Positions 28,174 through 36,870 are shown, counted from the stretch's first letter. The stretch: DNA of 64,000 nt from Robiginitomaculum sp. (GCA_021776525.1 JAJFFT010000004.1:656499-720498); one strand, 5' to 3'. Notes: generated by a model from the letters alone, not told the origin. Translations and numbers: made by a program.

Positions 28174-28269
28174 GGGATGGGCATTCCGTACGGGTCGTGT
28201 TTTTTGCAATCTAGGGTGCCTGATCGCAGGCGGCAATGGGGCACCATCAGAAGTAACGCAGCCTTGATG

Positions 28270-29802
28270 TCAAAGCGCGTTTTCTTGGGGTGCCGCAAAA
28301 ATTTCGAGGGATTTAACGGCGCGTGCGGCCTGGCGGCGACTAACTGGTATTTCATCGCCGGATTTAAGCACAGCCATGCGCAGGCCCCGGGCCGGCATTT
28401 TCAGTTGTTGCACATGAGGCATGTTGATGATGTGTGAACGATGTACCCGAAGAAAAGAGGACGGCAGGCGTTTTTGCAAAGCGTTCAAGCTGTCATCCAG
28501 CAAAAAAGTTTTGCCGCCTATAGTGGTCAATTCCACATAATCATCGGCCCCAGATAAACGAGCGATCGTATTGGTTTCTATGTAATCGGTAAGTCCGCGG
28601 GTTTTGATGGCCAATCGGGTGCTTTTTGGCTCATCCTTGGTGCTTTGCGCCAGAGCCTTGGACAAGGCTTTGGCCCGTATCTGCAAGTCATGCCGCTCGC
28701 GGGTGATGCGTTGCAACAGGCGCGCCTGATCAGCAAACAGCACCATGATCAATATTGCCGCCATCAGATAAAAACTGCGATCCAGAAAACTTTGCCGGTC
28801 GATCAGGATCAGGACAAAAAACGCACTGACGGCTAACAGAGTAGCCCGTGCCCCCGGCGCGTTGGTGATGGCGGGTAATACCAAAATGCCAAGCGCGACA
28901 CAGCTGGCCCCAAATAAAATGAACAGTGTCTTATAATCAAATCCTGGGATCAGAAAAGCAATACAGACCAGACCCAGCGTTGCGCTGCTAAAAAACCGCC
29001 AGCGTTGGGGTAAGAAGCGTTTGGCTAGGTACACGACCATACTTATTGAAAACCCGGCGGCGCAGCCCGAAATGGCCAATAATCGCCATATTTGCCAAGG
29101 GTAAGCATAGGGGACGAACACCCGCAAGCTTTCAAAAAAGAGCTGCAAACCGGCGAATAGCGCCATTGTGGCAATGAAAACGGCACTGACTTCATCATCT
29201 TTGCCAAACGAGATCATCCCAAAATAGAGGGCTGCCAGCACGAAAGCCCCCGATGTAAGCAGTGCCGGAATGTAATGCTGTACGTGGCGCGCACCGTAGG
29301 GCGCGGCATGGGCAATATAAAGATAGTGAAACGGGCTGCGCAGTTTGATGAGACTGTGAAAATTGGCCATTCTTAGGGTGATGGTATTATCTCCAGCTTT
29401 GACCGCTGTGTGCGGGACAAAGAGGGCCACATCCAATAAGCCAACCTTTTCTGTTTGCCTGGAATTTCCAGGTGCACCATTCGCGCCTATGCGTTCACCG
29501 TTCCAGTAAATCTCGCTGCTGGCGAGCGCCCCCAGATAGAGGGCCAGAGGTTTGGCCTGTTGAACAACATCTTCGGATAGATCCACTGTGGCGCGGACCC
29601 AGATCACCCGGTTTTGCGGGTCGATGCGGTCTGTATTTTGGGCTTTGCACTGCGGGCCATTAAAGTCCGGCATGGCGGCTCCGTTTGCCGGACAAACAAT
29701 TGCGCTGCGGACCATATGATAAAACCGTGTTGCGTCCTGCGCCGTCGCTGGCAGGGCAAGTGCAAACAATAAAACCACAAAACCTATCAGCCGGTCCATC
29801 AT
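28270..29802 (-). CDS. Membrane-bound LytTR-family transcriptional regulator with periplasmic sensor domain
   Basis: The domains in order are a signal peptide (MMDRLIGFVVLLFALALPA), then a periplasmic beta-rich domain of about 170 residues resembling the 7TMR-DISM/jelly-roll sensors (EIYWNGERIGANG). About seven membrane helices follow (roughly 190-360), then a short coiled linker and a C-terminal LytTR DNA-binding domain (about 405-500: ARLSGADDYVEL, FLRVHRSHIINM). It is therefore a one-component regulator that senses outside and binds DNA inside. I chose the start giving a clean signal peptide; an ATG six codons upstream (29820) is possible. It is divergent from the S33-type hydrolase, with a repeat pair in between. 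Ligand and targets are unknown. Confidence 0.85.
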   Translation of the reverse strand: MMDRLIGFVVLLFALALPATAQDATRFYHMVRSAIVCPANGAAMPDFNGPQCKAQNTDRIDPQNRVIWVRATVDLSEDVVQQAKPLALYLGALASSEIYWNGERIGANGAPGNSRQTEKVGLLDVALFVPHTAVKAGDNTITLRMANFHSLIKLRSPFHYLYIAHAAPYGARHVQHYIPALLTSGAFVLAALYFGMISFGKDDEVSAVFIATMALFAGLQLFFESLRVFVPYAYPWQIWRLLAISGCAAGFSISMVVYLAKRFLPQRWRFFSSATLGLVCIAFLIPGFDYKTLFILFGASCVALGILVLPAITNAPGARATLLAVSAFFVLILIDRQSFLDRSFYLMAAILIMVLFADQARLLQRITRERHDLQIRAKALSKALAQSTKDEPKSTRLAIKTRGLTDYIETNTIARLSGADDYVELTTIGGKTFLLDDSLNALQKRLPSSFLRVHRSHIINMPHVQQLKMPARGLRMAVLKSGDEIPVSRRQAARAVKSLEIFAAPQENAL

Positions 29803-29839
29803 ATAAGCACCATAAGTCATTGAAATTTTATTGTATATA

Positions 29840-29870
29840 CCGTTTACGGGGTCAATGGTGCCGTTCGCCG
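29840..29870. promoter_or_regulatory. Candidate LytTR operator: two direct repeats 21 bp apart
   Basis: CCGTTTACGG (29840-29849) and CCGTTCGCCG (29861-29870) agree at 7 of 10 positions and start 21 bp apart. This is the same phasing as the paired direct repeats bound by LytTR regulators such as AgrA. They lie in the divergent region between the LytTR gene and the hydrolase. A minus-strand TTGACC (29850-29855) sits between them. The assignment is an inference from spacing and location. Confidence 0.4.
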
Positions 29871-29937
29871 ATATGCATATGAAGACCTGAGTTTTTCACC
29901 TTAATGAGGATGAATGGAAATAAGGAGACGTATCAAT

Positions 29938-31401
29938 ATGCCTATAATTTTTCGTTTTGCGGCACTGTGTATTGCCGCAATTGTCATTGCTTTCGGGGTC
30001 AAAATACTGGCCGCTACACCGGATGCGACCCCATCAATTGCTTTCGAGCCTTATGAGTTTGTGGCCAATAACGGCGAAAGAATTGATGCTGAACGAGGGC
30101 GTTTTATGGTTTCAGAAAACCGTAATGCTGCTGATGCTCGCGATATTGAAATCCAGTTTGTGCGGTTTAAATCCACCTCTGAAAGCCCAGGTAACCCGAT
30201 TGTATATCTGGCTGGTGGTCCGGGTGGGTCGGGCGTTGATACGGCGCGGGGGCGGCGCTTCCCGCTCTTTATGGCTATGCGTGAATTTGGTGACGTGATT
30301 GCCTATGACCAGCGCGGCACCGGATTTTCAAATGCGGTTCCACCCTGTGTATCAAGCTATCACACACCGCTAAGTGAGCCGCTGGTTCAGGCTACAGAGA
30401 GAGCATTGATGCACAAGGCTGCTGATGAATGCACAGTTTTCTGGCAGGAAAAGGGTGTGGATCTGGCCGGCTATAACACAGTGCAAAATGCCCTTGATCT
30501 GGACGATATGCGCCGGGCGCTGGGCGTCGAAAAAGTTGACATATGGGGGATTAGCTATGGGTCTCACCTTGCTCTGGCAGCGGTGAAGATCATGCCCGAT
30601 CATATCGGAAAACTGGTACTGGCGGCCATTGAAGGTCTGGACGCCACCGTTAAATATCCGGCGCGCACAGAGGCGTATTTCAAACGCCTGCAAGCAGCGA
30701 TCAATGTCGATACAGAAACCGCAGCGGCCTATCCAGACTTTGTGGCGCAGATGAACCGGGTCCATGCTCAGGTGGAAAAAACACCCCTGCATGCCACGAT
30801 CACAGACAAAGATGGCAACGAGCAGAGCATGGCCATTGGCAAGATGGAGTTGCAATTCGTCACATCGTTTTTTATTGCTGATCCGGCGCGGGCATCCAAC
30901 TTACCGGGCATTTATGCTATGGCCGAATTCGGCAGTGCAGATCGGATTGCACCGCTTATCTATAAATTCATGCGTGCCGAGCCGATTACCTTTACCGGTA
31001 TGGCCGAGGCCATGGACATTATGTCGGGTATTTCGCCGACCCGCGCCGCGGCGGTAAAAGCGCAGGCTAAAACAGCCTCTTTGGGTGATCTTTTGAATTA
31101 CCCCATGCCGCATCTGGTCGGTGCTTTGGGGCTGGATGATTTGGGAGAGGCGTTTCGTACGCCGGTGAAAACAGATATCCCGGCATTGTTTCTGACCGGG
31201 ACGCTGGATGGCCGAACCTACCCTAAGGGCGCTCGTGAAGCGATTAGCGGCTTTCGCAACGGGACACAGGTGACGGTCGTCAATGGCGGGCATAACGTGT
31301 TTATGCAAGACCCGCAGATCAGTGCAATCATCCTTTCCTATATGCGCGGCGAGGCGGTCCCCACCAAAGTCACCCTGCCTTTGCCAGACTTCCCGCATTG
31401 A
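29938..31401 (+). CDS. Secreted or membrane-anchored alpha/beta hydrolase, S33 aminopeptidase-like
   Basis: The 487 residues start with a hydrophobic signal/anchor (residues 4-26). The oxyanion motif LAGGPGGSG (about 91-99), YDQRGTGFS (123-131) and the nucleophile elbow GISYGS with Ser207 place it near proline iminopeptidases and tripeptidyl aminopeptidases (family S33). The acid is probably in TGTLDGRTYP and the histidine in NGGHNVF near the C-terminus. The ATG at 29938 follows AGGAG; an ATG at 29914 in frame is also possible. It is divergent from the LytTR regulator, which may control it. Substrate is not predictable; a periplasmic peptidase or esterase is likely. Confidence 0.85.
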   Translation: MPIIFRFAALCIAAIVIAFGVKILAATPDATPSIAFEPYEFVANNGERIDAERGRFMVSENRNAADARDIEIQFVRFKSTSESPGNPIVYLAGGPGGSGVDTARGRRFPLFMAMREFGDVIAYDQRGTGFSNAVPPCVSSYHTPLSEPLVQATERALMHKAADECTVFWQEKGVDLAGYNTVQNALDLDDMRRALGVEKVDIWGISYGSHLALAAVKIMPDHIGKLVLAAIEGLDATVKYPARTEAYFKRLQAAINVDTETAAAYPDFVAQMNRVHAQVEKTPLHATITDKDGNEQSMAIGKMELQFVTSFFIADPARASNLPGIYAMAEFGSADRIAPLIYKFMRAEPITFTGMAEAMDIMSGISPTRAAAVKAQAKTASLGDLLNYPMPHLVGALGLDDLGEAFRTPVKTDIPALFLTGTLDGRTYPKGAREAISGFRNGTQVTVVNGGHNVFMQDPQISAIILSYMRGEAVPTKVTLPLPDFPH

Positions 31402-31470
31402 TGAAGAAAGACAGGGTTGCAAATGGTGCGCACCAACGGGTTCATAGGCCGTCCATAACCTTTTGGTAAC

Positions 31471-31511
31471 CATAAACGGGCCTGTTTGTTCCATGAACAG
31501 GCCCGTTTATG
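31471..31511 (+). promoter_or_regulatory. Perfect 16-bp inverted repeat enclosing the start codon of the yibQ-like gene
   Basis: CATAAACGGGCCTGTT (31471-31486) and AACAGGCCCGTTTATG (31496-31511) are perfectly complementary, with a 9-base loop TGTTCCATG. The ATG in the loop (31493-31495) is the start of the downstream gene. No T-run follows, so it is not a standard terminator for the hydrolase gene, whose stop is 70 bases upstream. The structure would put the start codon in the loop and codons 2-6 in the stem, suggesting translational control or a DNA operator. Confidence 0.75.
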
Positions 31512-32515
31512 ATTCTTTGGAAAACCGCCAAAGCCGCCTTGCCAGATTGCATGCTTTGCTGGATGCAGACGAAGCGGCGTCGCGGCCACCTTTGCGGTTT
31601 AGTTGGTTTGCAACCATTAGCGCTACGCTGGGTGCACTGGCCCTGTTCGCGGCGATCAGCAGCCTGGCCCCCTTGCGCGCTGATGCCAGTGCCAAAACCC
31701 AAAGCACATTTACATCGGCAACATTGCGGGCTGATGCAGGTGTGCGCAAAGCCAGCATTTCCAGACCTGACATTGCTCTGCCAGCCGACCTGACAACACC
31801 GCCAATATCCACACCTATGATTGCTCTGGTGATTGATGACATAGGCCCGGCGCGGGCGTGGTCAACAATGGCACTTGATCTGCCGCAACCGGTGACGCTG
31901 GCGATTTTGCCCTATACCCGCGACGCACCGCGATGGGCAGCACGGGCACAGGCATCTGGCCACGAGATTCTCTTGCATATGCCTATGGAGCCGCTGGGTC
32001 TGGAAGACCCCGGTCCCGGGGCTTTGCTCAAACGCCTCCCCACCGTGCAAAACCGCCAACGTCTGCTGGCTGCTTTATTGCGGGTGCCGGGCGTGGTTGG
32101 TGTCAACAATCATATGGGCAGCCGCTTTACCTCTTGTGCATCATGCATTGGCGAGGTGGCCAATATTTTACAAAATCAGGGTCTGATCTTTCTGGACTCG
32201 GTTACCAGCCAGAAAAGCGCTGCGGCGCGGGTGATTGGCAAAGCTGGGGTGCCGATCATCCGGCGGGATGTGTTTTTGGATGATTTGGATACACCTGCGG
32301 CCATCGCCACACAGATGAAACGCGCCGAAGCTTTGGCCCTGCGCGATGGGGTCACCGTGGTGATTGCCCATCCCAGACCGCACAGCATGGCCGCTTTGCA
32401 AGGCTGGCAGGACCGTCTGGCCGCAAAAGGCATACGCATGGTCTCGCTGCGCACCGCTCTTGTTCAGCGTCATGCCAATGCGCGCGGCGTCAAGGTCCGC
32501 TCTGTCGGCCTATAA
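31493..32515 (+). CDS. YibQ-like divergent polysaccharide deacetylase family protein
   Basis: This 340-residue protein has a cytoplasmic N-terminus, one membrane helix (about 38-58), a variable linker, and a divergent polysaccharide deacetylase domain (about 105-330; MIALVIDDIGPARAW, ILLHMPMEPLG, GVNNHMGSRFT, FLDSVTS). In alphaproteobacteria relatives usually sit near ctpA and rppH; the biochemical role is not established. The only reasonable start is the ATG inside the loop of a 16-bp hairpin. No ribosome site is visible before it. It is convergent with trpE (4 bases between stops). Confidence 0.84.
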   Translation: MNRPVYDSLENRQSRLARLHALLDADEAASRPPLRFSWFATISATLGALALFAAISSLAPLRADASAKTQSTFTSATLRADAGVRKASISRPDIALPADLTTPPISTPMIALVIDDIGPARAWSTMALDLPQPVTLAILPYTRDAPRWAARAQASGHEILLHMPMEPLGLEDPGPGALLKRLPTVQNRQRLLAALLRVPGVVGVNNHMGSRFTSCASCIGEVANILQNQGLIFLDSVTSQKSAAARVIGKAGVPIIRRDVFLDDLDTPAAIATQMKRAEALALRDGVTVVIAHPRPHSMAALQGWQDRLAAKGIRMVSLRTALVQRHANARGVKVRSVGL

Positions 32516-32519
32516 GAGG

Positions 32520-34013
32520 TTATATAAAGCGCCAAGCCTGAGCCGCGGCACGAAACAAGGCCCGCGATTTGTGCACGGTTTCCATGCGTTCGGCCTCTTC
32601 ATCACTGTCCAACACGACACCGCCCCCGGCCTGCACATACATGGTGCCGTCTTTGACGATGGCGGTGCGCAGCGCAATGCAGGTGTCCATATCGCCACCG
32701 GCGGAAAAATAACCAATGGCCCCGGCGTAAAGGCCGCGTTTTTCTATTTCCAGCTCGTTGATGATTTCCATAGCGCGAATTTTGGGCGCGCCTGATACGG
32801 TGCCTGCGGGAAAACCGGCAAACAAGGCGTCTATGGCATCCTTGTCATCGTCCAGATCGCCTTCGACATTGGAAACGATGTGCATCACATGGCTGTAATG
32901 CTCGACGCCGAACTGTTCGGTCACCGTGATGGTGCCAGCCTTGCAGGCCCGGCCCGCATCATTGCGGCCAAGGTCCAGCAACATAAGGTGCTCAGCGCGC
33001 TCTTTGGGATCGGCCAGAAGATCAGCCTCCAGCGCCGCATCCTCGGCTGGATTGGCTCCCCGGGGCCTCGTTCCGGCGATCGGGCGAATGGTGACCCGGT
33101 TATCGCGCACCCGGACAAGAATTTCCGGACTGGAGCCAACCACTGAAAACCCCTCAAAATTCAGATAATACAAAAACGGCGATGGATTGAGGCGTCGTAA
33201 AGAGCGATAGAGCGCAAAGGCAGGCTCGGCCAGAGGGGCGTGAAAACGCTGGCTGGGGACCATCTGGAAAATATCGCCGGCTTTGATGTAGTCTTTGGCG
33301 CGGCTGACCATGGCCCGGTAATGATCAGGCGGGGTGTTGCTGATCGGCTCTGGCGGTGAGATGCGTTCACCACTTTGATCAATTGTCCCGGTTGAAACAG
33401 GTCTCCCAAGGCGGGTTTGCAGGTTGTCCAGGCGCTGTTGGGCGGCCGCATAGGCTTGGGCTGCACTAATCCCTGAGGCAGGACGGACCGGTGTGGCCAA
33501 GACGATTTCCTGCGCAACAGAATCAAAAATTGCAACCAGAGTCGGGCGCAACAACAAGGCATCGTCCAGCCCCAAAGCATCCGGGTTTGGCTCTGGCAAG
33601 TCCTCAACATGGCGTACCATGTCATAACCCAGATAACCAAAAGCCCCGGCCGCCATTGGCGGCAGGCCTTCGGGCAAAGCGATGTGGGCTGCGTCTACAA
33701 ACTGGCGCAAGGCCTCAACGGGTGCGGCATCCATGGGCTGCCAGTCCGTGTCATTGGCGCGCTGTTCGGCCACGCCGTCGCGCACCCGCCACAGGGCATC
33801 AGGGTCCATTCCGATAAAAGAATAACGGCCCCGCCAATCCCCGCCCTGAACAGATTCCATCAGGACAATATTAGGGATTTGCGGACCAAGGCGCAGCATT
33901 GCCCCGACTGGCGTCAGCAGATCATCAATAATAACACGCGTAACAATCTGTGCTTCCCCATCCGCGTGACGCCTACAAAACGCCTCGCCGGGGCCGCTGG
34001 TTTCAGATGCCAA
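32520..34013 (-). CDS. trpE: Anthranilate synthase component I
   Basis: It converts chorismate to anthranilate with TrpG. The 497 residues include the N-terminal regulatory part (VIIDDLLTPVGAMLRLG), PSPFLYYLNFEGFSVVGSSP, PIAGTRPRGANPAED, LLDLGRNDAGRACKAGT, and PAGTVSGAPKIRAMEII of the chorismate-binding domain. The start is a TTG with AAGG nine bases upstream; no ATG fits. It follows ppiD with a 5-base gap, the usual alphaproteobacterial ppiD-trpE pair, but is separated from trpGDC by a 4.3-kb insertion. Confidence 0.95.
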   Translation of the reverse strand: MASETSGPGEAFCRRHADGEAQIVTRVIIDDLLTPVGAMLRLGPQIPNIVLMESVQGGDWRGRYSFIGMDPDALWRVRDGVAEQRANDTDWQPMDAAPVEALRQFVDAAHIALPEGLPPMAAGAFGYLGYDMVRHVEDLPEPNPDALGLDDALLLRPTLVAIFDSVAQEIVLATPVRPASGISAAQAYAAAQQRLDNLQTRLGRPVSTGTIDQSGERISPPEPISNTPPDHYRAMVSRAKDYIKAGDIFQMVPSQRFHAPLAEPAFALYRSLRRLNPSPFLYYLNFEGFSVVGSSPEILVRVRDNRVTIRPIAGTRPRGANPAEDAALEADLLADPKERAEHLMLLDLGRNDAGRACKAGTITVTEQFGVEHYSHVMHIVSNVEGDLDDDKDAIDALFAGFPAGTVSGAPKIRAMEIINELEIEKRGLYAGAIGYFSAGGDMDTCIALRTAIVKDGTMYVQAGGGVVLDSDEEAERMETVHKSRALFRAAAQAWRFI

Positions 34014-34018
34014 TGGGA

Positions 34019-35914
34019 TCAGCCTTCCGGATTGTCACCAAGGGCCAGGGCCTTGAGCCGAGGATCCTGGCGTACGTTATATTGCTCCAACAGGCCGCGA
34101 AGGAATTCGGCCTGCATGTCTCCGGCCAGAGCATTGGCTATGGTCGAGCGGGTTTCTTCAACCTGACTGTCGGGCACTCTGCCCGCCGGAATAATGTTTT
34201 CCACACGGGAAATATACAGGCTCTGGTTTAACTGGCCGGGTGCCATGGCAACTTCGCCAACCGGGGTTTGGAACAACAGTGCGGCATGGCGCTGGGTCAG
34301 CGGCGGTATGTTTTGGCCGCGCTGTAAAATTGCAGATTCGACTCTGGTGCCGGGAAAGCGTTCGGCCACAGCGTTCGGCTGTTCACCCGTTTTCAAGGCT
34401 TCTGCAATTTTATCGGCCATGGTTTTAATCTCGCGTGAGCGAGTATCAATTTTCCATGCCTCAAGAGCCTTGTCGTGAATGTCGGCCAGTTCAGGTGTCT
34501 GCGGGGCCTTAATACTGTCAGTGCGAATGACATAATAATCGCCATCCGGTGTTTCCAGAATTTCAGATTCGACCGCTTCCTCGGTTTCAAACAAAGTCTC
34601 AAGAATTTCCTTTTGCCCGAAAATAGCGGCAATCGGCTCGCCCGAACCATCTCGGCCCGTTTGGTCAACCGGGGGCAGGGTCAGTAGCAAAAGACCTGTG
34701 GTTTCAGCGGCCTCTTCTAATGTGGCACCGCTGGCCCGTGCATCTTCAAAATTGCCAACCAGTTCATAGAGTTTGTCAGCAGATTCTTCTTTGATAAATT
34801 CATCGCGCAAGGTGTCACGCACATCATCCAAAGTTTTGAGATTAGCAGCTGTAATGCCGTTTAATTTCCACGCAGCCCAGGCCAGCCGACCCTCGCTCGT
34901 ACCGATATCTCCTGCGGCCTTGGCGTCAAAAACTGTTTGTGCAATCTGGTCGTCCGGCGTGTCGGCTTGTGCCGTGTCTTCAAAGACAATTGGCGGGCTG
35001 AGATTAAGGGACTGGCTGATTGCTTCGGCCGTCTCTCCGGCTTGCAGGCGTTCTGTTATGATCTTTGCTGTGGCCTCATCCGGGGCGCTGAGCTGTACCC
35101 AGCTGCGGGTTTCTGGCTCAGACAACTCACTTTGACGGAACTCAAAAAGTTCTTTGATCTTGTCTTCCGGGACGTCAATTTCAGAGGCCAGATCAGTGGC
35201 AGAGATCGTCACCAAAGATGCGCCGCGCAGCTCTGGTGTGCGGAAGTTTTCGGGGTGTTCTGCCAAAAAGCCTGCAAGTACTTCGTCGGTGGGATCTTCG
35301 GGGGTGGCAATAATGTCTTCTGGTAAAACGACCGAGGTAACGTGGCGTTGTTCGCCGCGATAGTTCAGTTCGATCTGGGCCATGGATTTAGGGGCCGCAA
35401 TGCCGCTGACCACCGGGTTGATGATCTGAGCACGCAACAAGTCATTGCGAACGCCCCGCTCAAACTGCTCGGGGGTGTAGCGCGCATTGGCGAGCGTAGA
35501 GCGGTATTGCTCATCGCTGAATTTACCGGTGATCGGATCTACAAAAGCTTCAAGCTTGCGAATTTCTTCGGCGATCAGCCGATCAGACATGCCAATACCC
35601 ATTTGGGATGCTTTGGCATCAACCGCGGCATCATTGGTCATGCGTTGTAAGAGCTGTTCTGCCAGTCCGTAGTCGCGGGCCTGTTTGGTGGTGATTTTGC
35701 CCTCGCTTTGACGGATGATCCGATTAAGCTCGCGATCCCAAGCCTGTGCGTATTCCTGCACTGAAACTTTGTTAGGGCCAACGATGACAACGGCATCGCC
35801 CTGCCCACCACGGAATACGTCGCTAATCCCCCAGACCGCAAAACTGAGGATCAATAGGCCGATCATAACCATAGCCAGTGGCGACTTGGCCATGATGCGC
35901 ATTCGTTCAAGCAT
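34019..35914 (-). CDS. ppiD: Membrane-anchored peptidyl-prolyl isomerase, PpiD/SurA-N type
   Basis: This periplasmic folding helper is anchored by one N-terminal helix (about residues 12-30, MVMIGLLILSFAVWGIS). The SurA_N_3-like chaperone region (about 35-190) begins GNKVSVQEY-like GPNKVSVQEYAQAWDREL. Parvulin-like sequence follows (about 240-480), which appears degenerate, and a helical C-terminus. It has 631 residues. The start is the ATG preceded by GGAG; further in-frame codons upstream lack support. It is divergent from tpiA and transcribed into trpE. Confidence 0.92.
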   Translation of the reverse strand: MLERMRIMAKSPLAMVMIGLLILSFAVWGISDVFRGGQGDAVVIVGPNKVSVQEYAQAWDRELNRIIRQSEGKITTKQARDYGLAEQLLQRMTNDAAVDAKASQMGIGMSDRLIAEEIRKLEAFVDPITGKFSDEQYRSTLANARYTPEQFERGVRNDLLRAQIINPVVSGIAAPKSMAQIELNYRGEQRHVTSVVLPEDIIATPEDPTDEVLAGFLAEHPENFRTPELRGASLVTISATDLASEIDVPEDKIKELFEFRQSELSEPETRSWVQLSAPDEATAKIITERLQAGETAEAISQSLNLSPPIVFEDTAQADTPDDQIAQTVFDAKAAGDIGTSEGRLAWAAWKLNGITAANLKTLDDVRDTLRDEFIKEESADKLYELVGNFEDARASGATLEEAAETTGLLLLTLPPVDQTGRDGSGEPIAAIFGQKEILETLFETEEAVESEILETPDGDYYVIRTDSIKAPQTPELADIHDKALEAWKIDTRSREIKTMADKIAEALKTGEQPNAVAERFPGTRVESAILQRGQNIPPLTQRHAALLFQTPVGEVAMAPGQLNQSLYISRVENIIPAGRVPDSQVEETRSTIANALAGDMQAEFLRGLLEQYNVRQDPRLKALALGDNPEG

Positions 35915-35968
35915 TTGAAACTCCGGGAAAGGGCGAAAACAGCCGCGAATGTAAGCGCGCAGCACGTC

Positions 35969-35993
35969 TTGGGCAAGGCGTACATTTGCCCAA
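35969..35993. promoter_or_regulatory. Inverted repeat in the ppiD-tpiA divergent promoter region
   Basis: TTGGGCAA (35969-35976) and TTGCCCAA (35986-35993) form a perfect 8-bp inverted repeat with 9 bases between arms. It sits in the 134-base gap between ppiD and tpiA, 55 bases from each start. Such symmetry suits a dimeric regulator. A TTGACA at 36020-36025 is a possible tpiA promoter element, but no good -10 follows it. Confidence 0.4.
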
Positions 35994-36048
35994 TATCACC
36001 CATCCTGCTAGGGAGTGTTTTGACAAGCGAACGCACATGGGGATCAGG

Positions 36049-36801
36049 ATGACACGGCGAATGTTAATTGCAGGAAACTGGAAAATGAATGGCCTGCAAA
36101 AGGCCCGAAACGAGATAAAAGACCTGATTGATCTCTTGGGTGGTCAAGCGCCAAAAACAGCCGATGTTCTGATCTGCCCGCCGGCCACACTGTTGGCCGA
36201 TCTGGTGCGTGACAGTGGGCAAAGCGGTATCCATATTGGCGGCCAGGATTGTCACCAAAACCCAAACGGGGCACATACCGGCGATATTGCGGCACCAATG
36301 CTCAAAGACGCCGGGGCAAGCTATGTCATTGTCGGTCATTCAGAGCGGCGCGCCGATCATGGGGAAAGTGATGCCATTGTCAAAGCCAAAGCCGAAGCAG
36401 CACTGGCGGCGGGCCTGATCGCGATCGTTTGTGTTGGTGAAACACTGGCCGAGCGTGAAGCGGGGCAGGCTTTTGACGTGGTTGGCAAGCAGGTTGAAAA
36501 TTCCCTTCCCCAAGGGGGCACCGCACAAAATTGTGTTCTTGCTTATGAGCCGGTCTGGGCCATTGGCACAGGTAAAGTGGCAACTCTGGACGATATTGCC
36601 GCCATGCACGCGCATCTTCGTGGCAAGCTGCATGCCGCAGGAGGGGACAATCTGGCCGAGGCCAGAATTCTCTATGGCGGGTCTGTTAAGCCCGGCAATG
36701 CCGCACAAATTTTTGCGCAAGAGCATGTCGATGGTGGCTTGATAGGTGGCGCCAGCCTGCATGCGGCTGATTTTGCGGCGATTGTCAAAGCCGGGCAATA
36801 G
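36049..36801 (+). CDS. tpiA: Triosephosphate isomerase
   Basis: The enzyme interconverts DHAP and glyceraldehyde 3-phosphate. The active-site motifs are LIAGNWKMNG (Lys12), VIVGHSERR and LAYEPVWAIGTGK (Glu base), and the phosphate-binding ILYGGSVKPGN is near the end. With the ATG at 36049 the protein is 250 residues, the normal length. Upstream in-frame ATGs would add residues without homology. It is the first of a plus-strand run with the degenerate receiver protein, secG and pyrG. Confidence 0.96.
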   Translation: MTRRMLIAGNWKMNGLQKARNEIKDLIDLLGGQAPKTADVLICPPATLLADLVRDSGQSGIHIGGQDCHQNPNGAHTGDIAAPMLKDAGASYVIVGHSERRADHGESDAIVKAKAEAALAAGLIAIVCVGETLAEREAGQAFDVVGKQVENSLPQGGTAQNCVLAYEPVWAIGTGKVATLDDIAAMHAHLRGKLHAAGGDNLAEARILYGGSVKPGNAAQIFAQEHVDGGLIGGASLHAADFAAIVKAGQ

Positions 36802-36870
36802 ATGCAATTTGAATAGAGTTGGTAAAGTATTCTCAATACCTTAGACCCATAGTGTCCAATTGCCACTGCA

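Noticed and set aside
28174-28269. Tryptophan attenuator leader upstream of trpG
   Set aside because: No short ORF with consecutive Trp codons and no terminator/antiterminator pair with a T-run was found, only a GGTGCC/GGCACC hairpin.
30370-30855. Minus-strand open frame of about 160 codons inside the S33 hydrolase gene
   Set aside because: It lies wholly within a gene with clear catalytic motifs on the plus strand and has no family resemblance; a shadow frame.
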